Origin: Solenopsis invicta | Taxonomy: Eukaryota; Arthropoda; Insecta; Hymenoptera; Formicidae | DNA length: 64,000 nucleotides | Assembly (NCBI RefSeq): GCF_016802725.1 | Contig: NC_052669.1 | Location: 5,075,501-5,139,500 of the forward strand | Direction: 5' to 3' | Part shown: one piece after another, positions 25,938 through 38,200 of the stretch | How the letters are laid out: each line of letters opens with the position of its first letter | Numbering within the stretch: position 1 is the first letter of the stretch | Program-made: the position numbers and the translations under genes | The notes under the pieces: generated by a model | Databases searched by the model: none | The model's input: the letters and a program-made list of their open reading frames with translations, nothing else | Told to the model about the DNA's origin: nothing

Positions 25938-26444
25938 CTACTTTAAGACAGAGCGTGCGGCGGGGCGACGACGAGCGATAATGTCGAAAATGTTTTCCAA
26001 CGTGGAAGAAGATAAATGTCGTTCAGCCACCAATGGAGTTACGCACTCGAGAAGGTTCAACTCGATTGGCAGCCACTTGGCCAAGTTTGATCGATGGCGC
26101 CCACTCCAATGAGAGTTACGCAGAGGGATTCTGTGAATTCCATCGATAGAGCGCGAAAGTAACTCATGTAATTTGTCCGAGAAAAAAAAATCAAGTTTAT
26201 ATTTTTTAAATAAGTCACTGAAGCTCAAAAAAAATTTAAAATTATAATTTATATAAAATGTAATGTGTAATTCTTCTTTTTCATAAATTAAAAACTCCAT
26301 ATCATCGTTGACGGTAATATTGTCGTGCAATTTTTGAAAAACGTTATCGACATTTGTAAGTGTCCTAGTTTCATGTTCACATAATTTAATTATGTATGCA
26401 GAATAATAAAATATTATTGAAACTTTTTTCTGTATTGGATACAA
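25938..26444 (-). other. Unexplained 168-codon open frame, not recognised
   Basis: This minus-strand frame runs ATG to stop through DNA that is mostly AT-rich, where long open frames are unlikely by chance. The translation is rich in phenylalanine, tyrosine and lysine in its first two thirds, then turns arginine-rich near the end where the DNA becomes GC-richer. I see no signal peptide, zinc finger, repeat, catalytic motif or similarity to a family I know. No promoter or poly(A) site is tied to it. It may be a fortuitous frame, a fragment of an old mobile-element protein, or a lineage-specific gene. Confidence 0.15.
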
Positions 26445-27001
26445 TATTGTTAATATTCTTTGTACAGTGTTCTCGTGTTATTGATATGGTAAATTATCTC
26501 TAACGTTTTATCTCGTAACCGCGGCTAATGTTGGAAAAAAGATGAATTATTGTTCTGACAAAATTGACCTCAAGTTTCAGTTCGCGGCGCAGCAGTTTCT
26601 GCACTTATACTTTTGTTACTTTATTCATCAAGTTTCGACGTCCCGCGGCGCTTCACGTCCAACGTGAAGCTTAGATGGAGCTTAATCTCTTGCCTCTCGC
26701 GTTTATTTTTAACGGGGAGATTCTTTCCTCGACCGAAAGAGGCTACCAATGCTTTCGTACGGATACGCGTGGCAGTACGAGATTTTCTGTTTACATTGAT
26801 ATAAGAAAACGATCACTACTTCTTACAAGGAGAACATATTTCTTCGAAATAAGAAGCGAAGATGTTCAGAATAAAAAATATTCTATAAAATAATTTATTT
26901 TCGAAAATACAATAAAAAGAAAAAATAACGCAATTATATTTGTATTTAAAGTAAAATAAATTAACAGAAACAATTGTAAATGCATTATATCAAAAGGATC
27001 A
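26445..27001. other. AT-rich flank of the Mutator-like element
   Basis: Short frames at 26613-26893 have no recognised domain. From 26860 the DNA is AT-rich and simply leads into the 9-bp target duplication at 27002. Confidence 0.55.
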
Positions 27002-27010
27002 ATATAAAAA

Positions 27011-27125
27011 ACCGGTGTGAATTTAACGCCCAACTTTATACAAAACAAAAATGCTTAATACATATCGATTGTAGTTCGTTTGTACCCGTTTGTACCACTT
27101 TTATTTCGTTTGTATCTCAAAGGGT
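27011..27125 (+). repeat. Left terminal inverted repeat of the Mutator-like element
   Basis: About 115 bases pair with 27441-27551. The outer 60 bases differ from the right end at only a few positions. The inner half carries the first GTTTGTACC module and an extra TATT relative to the right end. Confidence 0.88.
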
Positions 27126-27440
27126 AAAAAGCTACAAGGGGGTGAAAAAATAGCAAGCGCCCAACTAAAAAATTTTTAAATTTTGTTTATGCCATTTGAA
27201 AGAGCGCCGTTTGTACTCGTTTGTACCCGAAGGAGTGCGGAGATACAGCGCTTTTCAATTTTTTACGTATACTCTTCCTCCGGAAACTTGGCCGTTTTAA
27301 AAGATATCGAAAAACGGCCAATGGCATTCGAAAGAGCGTCGTTTGCACCTGTTTGTACCACCTTATTTTCGTTTGTACCTCAAGGGATTCAGACATAAAA
27401 AAAATTAAAAACGTAAAACTGAAAAGCGCTGTATCTTCGA

Positions 27441-27551
27441 ACCCTTTCAGGTACAAACGAAAAGTGGTACAAACGGGTACAAATGAAGTACAATCGATAT
27501 GTATTAAGCATTTTTGTTTTTTATAAAGTTGGGCGCTAACTTCACACCGGT
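27441..27551 (-). repeat. Right terminal inverted repeat of the Mutator-like element
   Basis: About 111 bases form the inverted partner of 27011-27125. On the plus strand its modules read GGTACAAAC, the reverse complement of the internal direct copies. Confidence 0.88.
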
Positions 27552-27560
27552 ATATAAAAA

Positions 27561-29590
27561 GCCTATAATAAAATACTACTAGTGGATAATTTATAGAATT
27601 TGTTATTGTGATTAACTTTTGAACAATTTCCTTTAACTTTGAAAAATAAGCTTTGAAAAATATTATGCTTTTTTAAGGATATGTCGCGAAAAAATAAAAC
27701 TATATTCTGTGAAAAATATTTCTTCCGATTAAATTAAAAGTATTTTCTATTAAATTCTGTTAAATTTATTAGTTAGACGTTTAGATCGCGTACGTGAAGC
27801 TTTTCCGTTTTCGAGATAAAATTATTTAGAATACATGATAATAATCGGAACAAAAATTAAATCAAAAACTTCCTTCATTATAAAACTGTCACATACAAAG
27901 CTTTGAGGTCTCAAGCATATGCCACGAGTACATCTCGGTAAATACTAATGGAAAAATTCTGTGCAAATCTACGAAATATGTGCATAATGTAGAGGCGTGC
28001 TCTCAGTTGAGAAACTGTTTGAATAACCTAGTTTCGAATCAAAAATAGCCTTTCCCCTCTCGGTTATGTGTGCATTAGTTTTTCTCAGCATAGATTTTCT
28101 CATCAATTTTTCCCGCGTTCGTTTTTCAGTTAACGGTTAATTATTATGTGATCCAATGCTTCCATATTTGTAGTTTGAATATCGTTTTTGCAAAGGATAG
28201 CAAAATATAATAACCGAAAATTTAGCTTTAGTTCCGATTTCATGCCGTCATTACTGAAATGCAAGCTATAAAAATAAAGATTGTTAGCTGCCAATGAGAC
28301 ATAGTTAAAGTTCTCCGACTTTATAATATACATCAGGTATACAAAAATAACTGCCAAATAAATATATGTACAGCAAACGTGTCAGAATATTTTATACGGA
28401 AAAAATAGAAAGTCATTTAGTTACACAATGTTGAGTTGTACAATAAGAAATTTCTGATTATACGATTATTCATCGCGGTAAGGTGAATTAAATTTAGACA
28501 GTGATTAAATGTAGGATAAACTGCCCAAAAAATTTTTATTTTTAAAAACTTTCATATAAATCCTCCTGCTAATTTAAATCTAGCTCCAACTAGTACATGC
28601 GGGTAGACATCATGCGATCCCTCCGTTACGCAAGACCGCACGACCACATTTTGCAACGTCATCACTGCGAGTGAGATCTTATCTTCGTGATCTTTATTTT
28701 CCATAATTTTTGCGCGCTTCAACTCACACCGCGGATTATTCATCCTATTCAGTTGGAATTCGTTAGCACACACGATACGGACACGAACGTGCTCTCAATT
28801 TTCGACATCGCACGTGGCAAGATACAGATATTTCACCGGAGTGAATTATGAGTGAAATGTCACCGAGCCGAGCTCTTTCCCTCTCGATTTTATTTTCAAT
28901 GTATTTTTTCTATTCTCTCAGTTGTTTCGTTTTCGCTCGGGCTAATGTCGTCGCTTTGACGCTCCGGTTTCAGATGTCTCGGCTTTATATCATCGGATTT
29001 ACGTCTCAAACGTACACGCGAATGCGACTGTAAGGATAGCTCTTTTATCAAACTTACTTGCGTATTCAAGCAAATCAGGTATAAATGTAGTATAAAAAAT
29101 ATCCCTTGTTCTGGAATCTCGGCATTACAGCGAGTTCACAAAAAATTTTATAAAAGAGTCAGATACATATAATAATTTATATCGTGTATGTTATCTTAAA
29201 AATCTCGTAAAATAATAAAATAATATTTCGAAAAGCCTGTCAAAATATTTTTTCTGGTAACATTTAAAATTTTTTCATCGACACAAGGAAAACTTGCGAA
29301 AATTTAACGCACGGTTCAGGCATTCGTTATATCACACAAAAATATATTACCATCACTAACTGCGAGTTGCCACCCGCGGGCTGTTGAGCGCACGCATTCT
29401 CTCCGCGATTGTCATCGCGGCTATCGGACACCGAGAAAAATAGAAGATCGATAGGGGAAGAGTTAACCGGCGCGCGGCCGAATTGCGTCCGAATAGCCTA
29501 CGGCGATTCGGACGATTACACGTCAAATCCTCTCGTCGAATTGGCTGTCGCTTCGTTTGCTGGCAAACCGATCGATCGATCTCGACGTGT

Positions 29591-29591
<1 letters not shown>
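27561..29591. other. AT-rich non-coding stretch
   Basis: Mostly AT-rich. Frames at 28130-28357 (minus), 28552-28773 (minus) and 28848-29033 (plus) are short and have no recognised domain. A GC-richer block begins at about 29360, just ahead of the CT microsatellite. Confidence 0.55.

Positions 29592-29633
<42 letters not shown>
29592..29633. repeat. (CT)21 microsatellite
   Basis: This is the longest pure dinucleotide run in the window: 42 bases with no interruption. It accounts for the serine-leucine and arginine-glutamate runs in the 110- to 143-codon frames across 29409-29914, which should not be taken as genes. Confidence 0.98.
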
Positions 29634-29637
<4 letters not shown>

Positions 29638-29855
29638 GAGAGAAATCCCTCCGGGCACGAAACGCGATCGAGAGACACGCTCGTTGTCATCGAGACGCTT
29701 CGGCGTGTTACGCTCGAACGCAACGCGAGAGACGAGAATAATGGCTTCGCAGCGCTTTCAAAGCGCCGGAAAAGCTCGTAGCGACATCGAGCGCGACAAC
29801 GTTTCGCGACAGCAGGCGTTTCGTCAGGATTGCGTTGGCTCGTTCTATATTTCGA

Positions 29856-29873
29856 TTTTTTTTTTTTTTTTTT
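29856..29873. repeat. Poly(T) run of 18
   Basis: Eighteen consecutive T. On the minus strand it is an A-tail-like run, but the sequence on either side shows no retroelement or retrocopy that I recognise. Confidence 0.95.
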
Positions 29874-31500
29874 CAAATATTACTCATGATACAGAATCTG
29901 TATATGTAAGATAATATCAGCGTAATTGTTTGCAGCACTGTTGTTAGAAATATTTAATGGCGAGCAAAAGATATATGCATGAAATATTGAATGCCTTCCA
30001 TTAGTTCGGAATGCATTAAAATAAATATGAACGTTAATTACGTTCGGAAAGATCGTCTTTAAAGGGAGACATTTTCTTTGTACTGTACTTCATGTTTATC
30101 ACGCGGCCGGTGCCGTAATCAGCTTTACGGCCGTAAATTTGCGACTGTAATTTATGGCGATAGGATAGCTAGCCATCGGCGAGTACTTATCTGCAAATTC
30201 ATCCGCGCCAGTGCTCAGTTACAACCGCTGTCGGAGAAGCCAAGCGGATTGTACGCGCGCACGTGTGTATGTGTGTTGTTTTCCGACACAATGTGTGTAG
30301 ATGAGAACCCGTGGGGCTTGCGCACAGCACAGGTGAACACTTGAGTGCGCACTACGTTTGACCATCTCGTAATGGAGAGGTATACATATCTGTGCCATTT
30401 CGCTGGACACAATTGCGACTGACACTTTGTCGTTCGACAATCTCTCTGAAAATTGCCATACATGAATAAGAGCGTTGTATATACAATAGAGCATCATTAA
30501 AGTATATGTGTATTAGATACTGTCGCGATTAAAAAAAAAATATATACAATTTTTACACAACAGTATTATGAATTGAGAACTCTTATCTCTCTAACCGATT
30601 TTATAACCGCGGTCGAGTTCCTCTCGCCCAAGAATATTCGTGCGCAGCAATTACCCTGATTCACCCTGCTCGCGATCCGTGAACACGATCTAGATCGAGA
30701 TAGATCGATGCACTCTTGCCAACGACTTGATTTACGACTCCGCTCGTGCACGCACGTGTGCTTCCGCCTTCTCACGCACCGTCGAGGTCGGCGTCCTTCC
30801 GTATGTATCGGACGGTAGGGACATTTTTCTTCGAGGCCGTCCTCCTCCTCCCTTCCGCGTTTTGGCGCCGAGGGTTCGAAGGGAGTTCGTGATTTGCGCC
30901 CTTTCCGCAGGTACAAAGTGGCGAGTCATCGTTTTAGCCGGCTGAAAAGGTATGAAAAGGGACGATAGTAGCCATGGCAGCTCGCCGCGAATAGCGAGCT
31001 ACCGTGTAATGCCCATTGTGCGCTAATGCATGTACCAGGAAGAGGATCGCGGCGCTACAGAGAAACCTCTGTAGCACTGACGAGCCCGTGAGCCCGTCAT
31101 AATAAAACGGATATGGAGGCGCCAAACCATCATGCAGCTATCTTCGTTTGGCGAGAGACTTGGATAGTACGCTATATTCTAATACGGTCTATTCCAACAC
31201 CAAATGTCGCTTCAAAGCACACCTGAATACTGCAGAGCGCGAATTAGGAATATTGTTTTATCGCAATTATTTTAACGACTGAGCATTGATAATTATTATT
31301 GTTGTAGTATCAAAAATTAAAGGATTTCTGTGTATAGATTTCTGTTACATTAACCAAAGAAAAAGAATTTATAAGAAACAAAAAATAAAACTGTACTTTA
31401 AAAATAAACGTTAATTTATAAACAGGTAACTTCTTTTAGATAAAAATCGATAAAAAAATGGCAGTATACGTATAATCTATCTAATTACCTTAACGTACTA
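29874..31500. other. Non-coding stretch
   Basis: Frames at 30078-30497 lie on both strands over the same DNA, as do those at 30566-30945; none has a known domain. A pyrimidine tract followed by CAG (30898-30910) resembles a splice acceptor, with no exon evidence. AT-rich from 31230. Confidence 0.5.
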
Positions 31501-31843
31501 AACGTACTAAAAATAACATACGTCAAAGCTTCCCCTTACAATTTGCGGCAATTTTATTATAAACAGAAATAATACTTAGCAAACAGAATTCGAGATGAAA
31601 GTAGTTTTTACCATTTAATCATTATAATTTGATGCAATATACATGAACGCGAAAATAGATCATCAGGTAAATAGATTAAAACGTACTAAAAATAACATAT
31701 ATCCAAGTTTCTCTGTACAATTTTACGGCACTTCTGATAAAAGCAGAAATAATGCTTAGTAAACAGAATTCGTAAAAGCTTTTATCGCTTAAGCTGCCAT
31801 TATAATGTGATAAAATATTCATCAACGGAAAAGTAACGGGGCA
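31501..31843 (+). repeat. Diverged 179-bp tandem duplication
   Basis: Copy 1 (31501-31679) and copy 2 (31680 to about 31843) both start AACGTACTAAAAATAACAT and keep the same order of shared blocks, including CAGAAATAATnCTTAG and AAACAGAATTCG, in register at a period of 179. By eye roughly three quarters of the bases agree. Copy 1 is preceded by an extra ACGTACTAA unit. Non-coding; likely an old local duplication. Confidence 0.85.
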
Positions 31844-34800
31844 ATAGACATTGCGCGATTAAAGCGCGACGAAAAGAAAGATGCTAATAACGCTGGGAAT
31901 CCCCTTCGTGTGCTATTTCGAGCTCTTTAACGACTTCGCTTATCGGCATGTCCAAACATCAAGGCAAAAGTAATTTATTTATACAAGGGCTGCCCAGCTG
32001 CTCAATAGGTCTCTTAACCTCGAGAGCTAATGTCTGTCATTATTATGTTCCCGCGATGACATCTTTCCTCGACCCTAATTCGGCCAAGAACCCTCAACTG
32101 TTTTCCACTATTGTGCGCTGAAACGTTGCTTTACCGCGACGCGATACTACCTATACAATTAAACCTCACTTGGTGTATATTCTTTAGTGTTTGTGGGAGC
32201 GTTATTATACATGCGGCTCATTGGCTAAATAATTAAGCGAATGGCAATAGAAACGCTACAATGTTTGCGGAGTTTAATTGAAACACATTATAGTCTTCGA
32301 CGGGGACATGGTTAAGATAGCTCTCCTTTATTATGTAGATAAAATTTTATATGCACTATATAAATACAGATATTCCACATATTTCCTAATTTCCTTAATT
32401 TCCTTTGGTATACTAATAATAGAATATAATGACTTTTGCGAGTATGTTCATCGTGTTGCATTTTATAATTAAAATTTTATATTATGCGCGAAATAAAATA
32501 AAAAATCAAGTGATTTTAATAAATCTAAATAATAAAATGTTTTATGCAACTTACATGCTTGAAATGTATAAAATAAAATTACGAGGAAAAGTAATGATGC
32601 AAAATGCGTTTGTGCTTCAAGTATCGTATCGAAATGTCAAGCTAGCTGTTTTAAGTATCTTCCACTGTAGGCATAGGGGCGAACTTGACTCATTGCAAGT
32701 GATCTCGCAAAGGGTAAAGAGTCGTGTCCGATATATAGCCGTGCACGTCCCAACAAACTTCGTCTTTATTTCGCTAGTTAGATAAAATAGAGACAATGTA
32801 ATTTGTAACACGGAATATTTTGCGATAACAGCCACGAACGAGCCCTCATGAATTTTCATCAACCTTTTACCAGTTTCGTCCTTCGTCGAGGACGGGACCC
32901 AGATATTCGCAGTTAACCGACGTTACTTCCTTCACGCCCACGTGAAATCATGAATGTTCGCATCCTCGGGAATGCAAGTGAGCATTCGCCGCGACCGGGA
33001 AATACATTAAAGTGACTTCAGGAGACAAAAGGATACGGCCAGAATTGCTGCCGCGTGTTTGACAAACATGCTCCGTCTTTTTACCCGCCTCTGGCCCGAA
33101 CGGAATTTTTCTCAGGAACGTAATTTAATTTCTGTAACCATTTCTCCTCCCTCTCTCTTCTCTCTTTCTCACACGAATTCCTTTCGCCGTCCCAGGAAAA
33201 CGCGAGTTTTCGATATGTGTACAGTGAATGTGAGGTCGGTAAGGGAGAAAAATTTCACGCTGATCTTTAATAACGACGATGAAGGACGTGGGTAGATGGA
33301 TAAACGTCAGACAGGCGAAGTGGGGGAATCGTTTAATCCGAATAAATCACGTTGGAGTATCCGTCGAAAGATGAGATTACGCTGGAGGAGCTCGACGTCC
33401 TTCAAAAGGTAAGGGCACGCCTCAAATTTTACGGGGGATGACTCGCCTCAGAATGGCTCTGGGGGATAATTCACGCTACCTTTCGCTTCGTATTGGGAGA
33501 TTGCAAGTTTTCGCACGATCCTATCAATTTTCAATCCGTCAGCAAATATTTAATCGGATCAACGATATGATGCGGGTGTTTGCTTGTCTATTATGCGGTT
33601 CTTTGGAGCGACACGCGTCACAGCTTCTTACTTTATTCTAATCTTGTTCGGTATTACAAAAAAAATCTCTCCGCTGTTGTTTCAGAATAAAAAAAACAAA
33701 CTATTGAGAAAAGTAATTTTTTTCAAAGCGTTTTAATTTTTTCAATCAATTAAGCTAGTTCATTTTTTTTGCGAATCTTATAACCCATGATAATTAAAAT
33801 CGCGAACTATTGAATATACCCGGCTTATCGTCGATGTAATTATCGCGTGCATCGACCCGGAAGATTTACCCGTCTCCGGCCTGCTCTTTCGGGGTAGAAA
33901 CTCTTCAAGAATCCGATGACTACAAGACCACTTAGGGAGCGTTCTCATTAACGGTCGCTTATCTAAGTGCGACATCGCATAGTTTTATGTTACAAAGATT
34001 TCGACTTGGACCCATCGATTAGAATACGATATGCCTAGTTGTTTATCGATTTACTTTCATCGGCTTTGTTCTGCATTACGTCAAAACAAAACATTACATA
34101 CAAATTTGACATAGAAAATGTCAAATGTCAATCTTCATTAATTCATGATAATGACATCTCAATGTCGATAATGCCGTATGGATTATTGCTTTTATTTGCA
34201 CCTACAAATTTGACGTTTTAATAAACTAGATGACAAAATAAATAATAAAATAAAACATATGGACGAATAGAGAGAAAACTAATGAACTATTATTATAAAT
34301 TAATGAAAAAGCACTGATACGCGACAGATTAATTTCAAATTGCAGTTGTAATTCGTGGAAAATTGAAATCAATGAAATACTTATATTTTTATTAAGCTAT
34401 TATTATTCATTCCAAATATATATTAATAAATAATATAAACATTAATTTTAATTAGTAATTTAAACATCGAAAATGTTAGCAAATCAATCATAAATTAATA
34501 GTGAGTGTTCAAATATTAATAGGTATTCGTTACCTGAAGAAGCCCATGCAAATTTTATTTATGTTTTAAACAATTTTAATTACATTTTTCTTTGTATAGT
34601 AAATATCATAATTTAAAATTTTATTATTTAATGTTAAAGATTAATAGACAATGGGTAAATAAAAATATTCAACAGTTTGAAACTATATAAAATAACTAAA
34701 TTTATAAGATAACATATAAACAATTTTAATTACACTTTTCAGGTGTAATCGACCTATTTTACCCATATTACCCCTTGATAGAAGATATTCGCAAAATATT

Positions 34801-35231
34801 CAGCGCTTTGATCTAATTTCAAACGTTTGCATATCACAAATAAAGGATAAAAGTACCTATCACAACAAACATTTCGCGCCAACAGATTACGCAAAATTCA
34901 TTAAATTAATCGTCCATGTTCTAAAGAGCGAATTGCGTTTGCCGATAATCTCACGGAAATTAATGGTCTGACGGTGACCGGGAGAGCTGCAGTCTCCGGA
35001 TGATGAGAGAAGAAAGTGGACGATAAAAGCGAAACGGGCGAAGGTCGGGGCGGATCGCCACTAAACGGGCGCACATCACGTCGGCTAGGTTTGCTTTTAA
35101 TCACGGACCGATCGCGCTAACTGATTTCACAATCTTTATTAAGGTTCGTAATTGAGCCCCTACGTAGCGCGGGTGCGCACGTTCGTGGGTATAAGCGAGC
35201 AAACACGGACACGTACGCACGCTTCGCACGT
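31844..35231. other. Long non-coding stretch
   Basis: Mixed composition. 32380-32405 holds three adjacent ATTTCCT(T) units. Frames up to 118 codons (32429-32785, plus) overlap a minus frame and are unrecognised. 34030-34880 is strongly AT-rich; within it a 23-base motif at 34568-34590 recurs at 34718-34740 with one change. No gene supported. Confidence 0.5.
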
Positions 35232-35293
35232 GCGAAAGAGAGAGAGAAAGAGAGATAGAGAAAGATAGAGAGAAGAGAGGGGGGGGGGGAGAG
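35232..35293. repeat. Polypurine GA tract ending in an eleven-G run
   Basis: GA-rich sequence with few pyrimidines runs from 35232 and ends in G11 (35279-35289). Such tracts can form triplex DNA, and the G run is prone to polymerase slippage and sequencing error, so its exact length should be treated with caution. Confidence 0.93.
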
Positions 35294-38200
35294 CCACGTG
35301 AGCAACGAACGGGAAGTCATGCAGTTACTTCCGAGTGTTTACCGAAGGTTCGTTTGAGCTAGCTGTTAATTAATTCCTCTATCGCTGCCGGCGGTTGTCG
35401 ACGAGATGCATTAACGTCACCCGGCTAGAGTCGACAGACTTCAGAAGAGCATGCGACGGTTGTACTTGTTAGCGTTAATGGAATTGAACGAAATGCCGCG
35501 CGGCCACAATATTGCATCGCCAAGAGTAATTACATTGATGCGGCAGGTGATTTAACCTAATTACGGAATTAATACGCTCAGATAGCTCTCGCGGTTCTGT
35601 GTTTTTGCTGGCGCAGCACTTTCTCACTCTCTCTCTCTCTATTCGCTGTCGCGAAAGAGCGGGGTTACCCGGGTTGTAAATGGGCACGCAGCACTTAAAT
35701 CTCGGCGCGTAATAGCTCCGAGAGCTTAATGCTTCGTAGGCAAAGCCTCGTAATATTTATGACGTATATCTAACTGAGATCAACAAAGGTAACGTTGATT
35801 AACGCACGAATAACTTTCACACTACTTACGAAATACCAGTATAAAATCGCATCATGTGATTTATATAAAATTAATTTAGGGATTACGTAGAATAATTAAA
35901 TCTTTGGATAAATGGATTAGCGAGATTTCCCACTAATCAAATTAATATGATGTGTAATTGGTAATTATTGATTTTAATATTTTGCAATATGCAATAACAA
36001 TAGGTCATTTAACGCTGACGTTTGGTTATTATTTATGAGCACTATAAACTTCTAAAAAGGAAGACTAGAAAATGGAAGTCACAAAAAGCACGGAAACAAA
36101 TTTCTGTCAGAAAATTGAATTAAGTCCTGAGCCTTAGCGTGCGTGTCACCGCACAATAAAATGTTATTGCCGCGATCAATCTTACGTTACTAATAACTCT
36201 GAAAGCAAACGTTCGATGTCAAGTCAAGTCGAGTTGTCAACGTCGCGGCTCGTGGCGGGACGCGGAAAATTAGGAAGCGAAAAGGTACTCGGTGGGTATA
36301 TAAGACGAACTGTCACGGGCAAGAAAAGAGGGTTGGCGTTGCGCATCCTTTATCGTCGCGGTGGCAGGCCGGGGGTTGGACGACCCCGGCAGGCATTCAC
36401 CCGACCTTTTCACCCACTCTCCCGCATCGGGTCTTCCCTCTCGATTTGACACCGCGCTCAAAGTCGTCCTACTTGCCCGTCGTCGTTCCATCACTGCCAG
36501 CCACCGTCGTTCCGGCCGAAGATTCGCTTACCCTTTACGAGGCGAACTGGTTGCCCCCGATCCTCCGCCAATGAGGATAACAGAGCTAATACGTCGTACG
36601 CGCTGTATTATCGTGTCTGTCGTGCGCAGCGGTGAACGGAACTCGAGATTATAAGTTTCTGACGCGTACAGCGAGATGATCAGTTAAAGCCGGCGAAGCT
36701 GTTACAAGATTAGAAATAATTGCCCTCGCGGGCAACAAGATTAAAAGTAATTACGTCACCTCTCGCGAAACATACAAGAGATCGCTTTTTAGTATTTTGG
36801 ATTTTAACAATTTTGGATTTTTGACCTATTTACGGTGCTGTTGCACATCTGGCGATGATTGGACTTTAAAAATAAATGTAACATAATACAGACAAACTGT
36901 TTTCTGACAATTCAACTAAACGTGGTGTGTGGCAGCTGGAAAAATGTAACGACATAAATTTCGCACGGTGTAGGTGTGTCCCGCCCGGCAGCGATCCATA
37001 TTTGAAGAGATATTTTTTTAAAATATCTCGCGTGTAAGCCATTCATTTTGAAAGTGACATATGTTAGATTATGGAATGCAGTGAATTTAAAGTACGGGAA
37101 ATTTGCGTCAAGTAAATTTTAACGAGACGAGGTACATTTTTTTTTAAAGACAGTTAAAATTTAATTAATGTTAATCTCTGAAATCAAATAATTCGAATAA
37201 GGTTTCCGCTTAACGTTCAGCTCAGGAAACGTCAAATCTTGCAAAACATATCGCACTTTTTCGATTTACTCGCCACATTACGCCTGGGCCGCCCCAACAG
37301 TGTCACGAGAACTCCGTATATGCATCGATCTATGTACTTTATATCGCCCGCGAGGCGAGGAATCCAAGTCATGATGATACCACGGCGGCATGAATTCCCA
37401 AAGTGGCCCTACTATAGCTGAAAGCATTCACAATCGATACCCGGCCTATTCCCGATCGGACCCTTCTTGGCAATGCGCCGCTGAAAAGCGTAGTTCTCGT
37501 ATCCATAATTCGTCGTCGTCGTCCCGCCGTATTCTTCTACCGTGCAATCCAATTTCGCGTGGCATTCATCTGTTACACGAAAGGGAAGAACATGGAGTCT
37601 TTTATATGTGCACAAAGAGCGCGCAAGGGATTATCTTCTTTAAGCCTTTTTAAACTTTGTATATAACTGACAAAGAGACGTGATTATTTAACATCGTGTA
37701 TTAGAGAAAAAAAGATTTACCGAAACAAGTCGGATTGAGCTAGAGGGATGTTTCTTATTTTAAACTCCGTGAAGAAGAGCTCGTAAGCGTAGATATCCAC
37801 GACAAGTCTTATCGAGTCGGTAGGCGCTCACGATATCTCTTGGTCACAGCTCCCGTGGGAACGGCGAGAAGCCCGGAGTCATATAAGGAGTACATTTGTC
37901 ACACACTAGAGAGAGTACTAGAGAGTAGTAGATCCCGCTCGCCCATATCCCAGTCGCCTTCCCAACTGCGCTCCGCGTGAACCGTCAGGTATCGCGTGTG
38001 CACGTGCACCCGTACGTCCCGTTCACCCCTGACCTATCCACCCAACCTGTCTACCTATCTCGTTCGCGAATAAATATTCCTTCGTACGAATTGTGCACCA
38101 CGCGACAGCGGTTCTTAACATACAAAGGATAAGACAAACGATCGAAACGGATCTTGATAAACTATCAACCGTAAATAATCGACGTGTTAACATTAGTAAT

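Larger units (their letters stand above)
27011..27551. mobile_element. Non-autonomous DNA transposon, Mutator-like, 541 bp
   Basis: The element begins ACCGGTGTGAA at 27011 and ends with its reverse complement at 27551. It is flanked on both sides by a perfect 9-bp direct repeat, ATATAAAAA (27002-27010 and 27552-27560), which I read as the target-site duplication. Nine-base duplications with long inverted ends are characteristic of Mutator-like elements (established knowledge). The inverted ends are about 112 bp and differ by several substitutions and one 4-base indel. The inside carries two further direct copies of a GTTTGTACC module, a second inverted pair (27240-27257 with 27418-27436), and a perfect 11-bp stem (27288-27298 with 27311-27321). 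No transposase is encoded; frames of 71 to 101 codons inside are by-products. It must depend on a transposase encoded elsewhere. Confidence 0.88.

Noticed and set aside
29856..29873. Poly(T) as the tail of a retroposed gene or SINE on the minus strand
   Set aside because: The adjacent sequence shows no Pol III promoter boxes, no open frame of known type and no flanking direct repeat that I can see.
29409..29914. Frames of 110 to 143 codons across the CT microsatellite
   Set aside because: Serine-leucine or arginine-glutamate runs from (CT)21; unrelated sequence either side.
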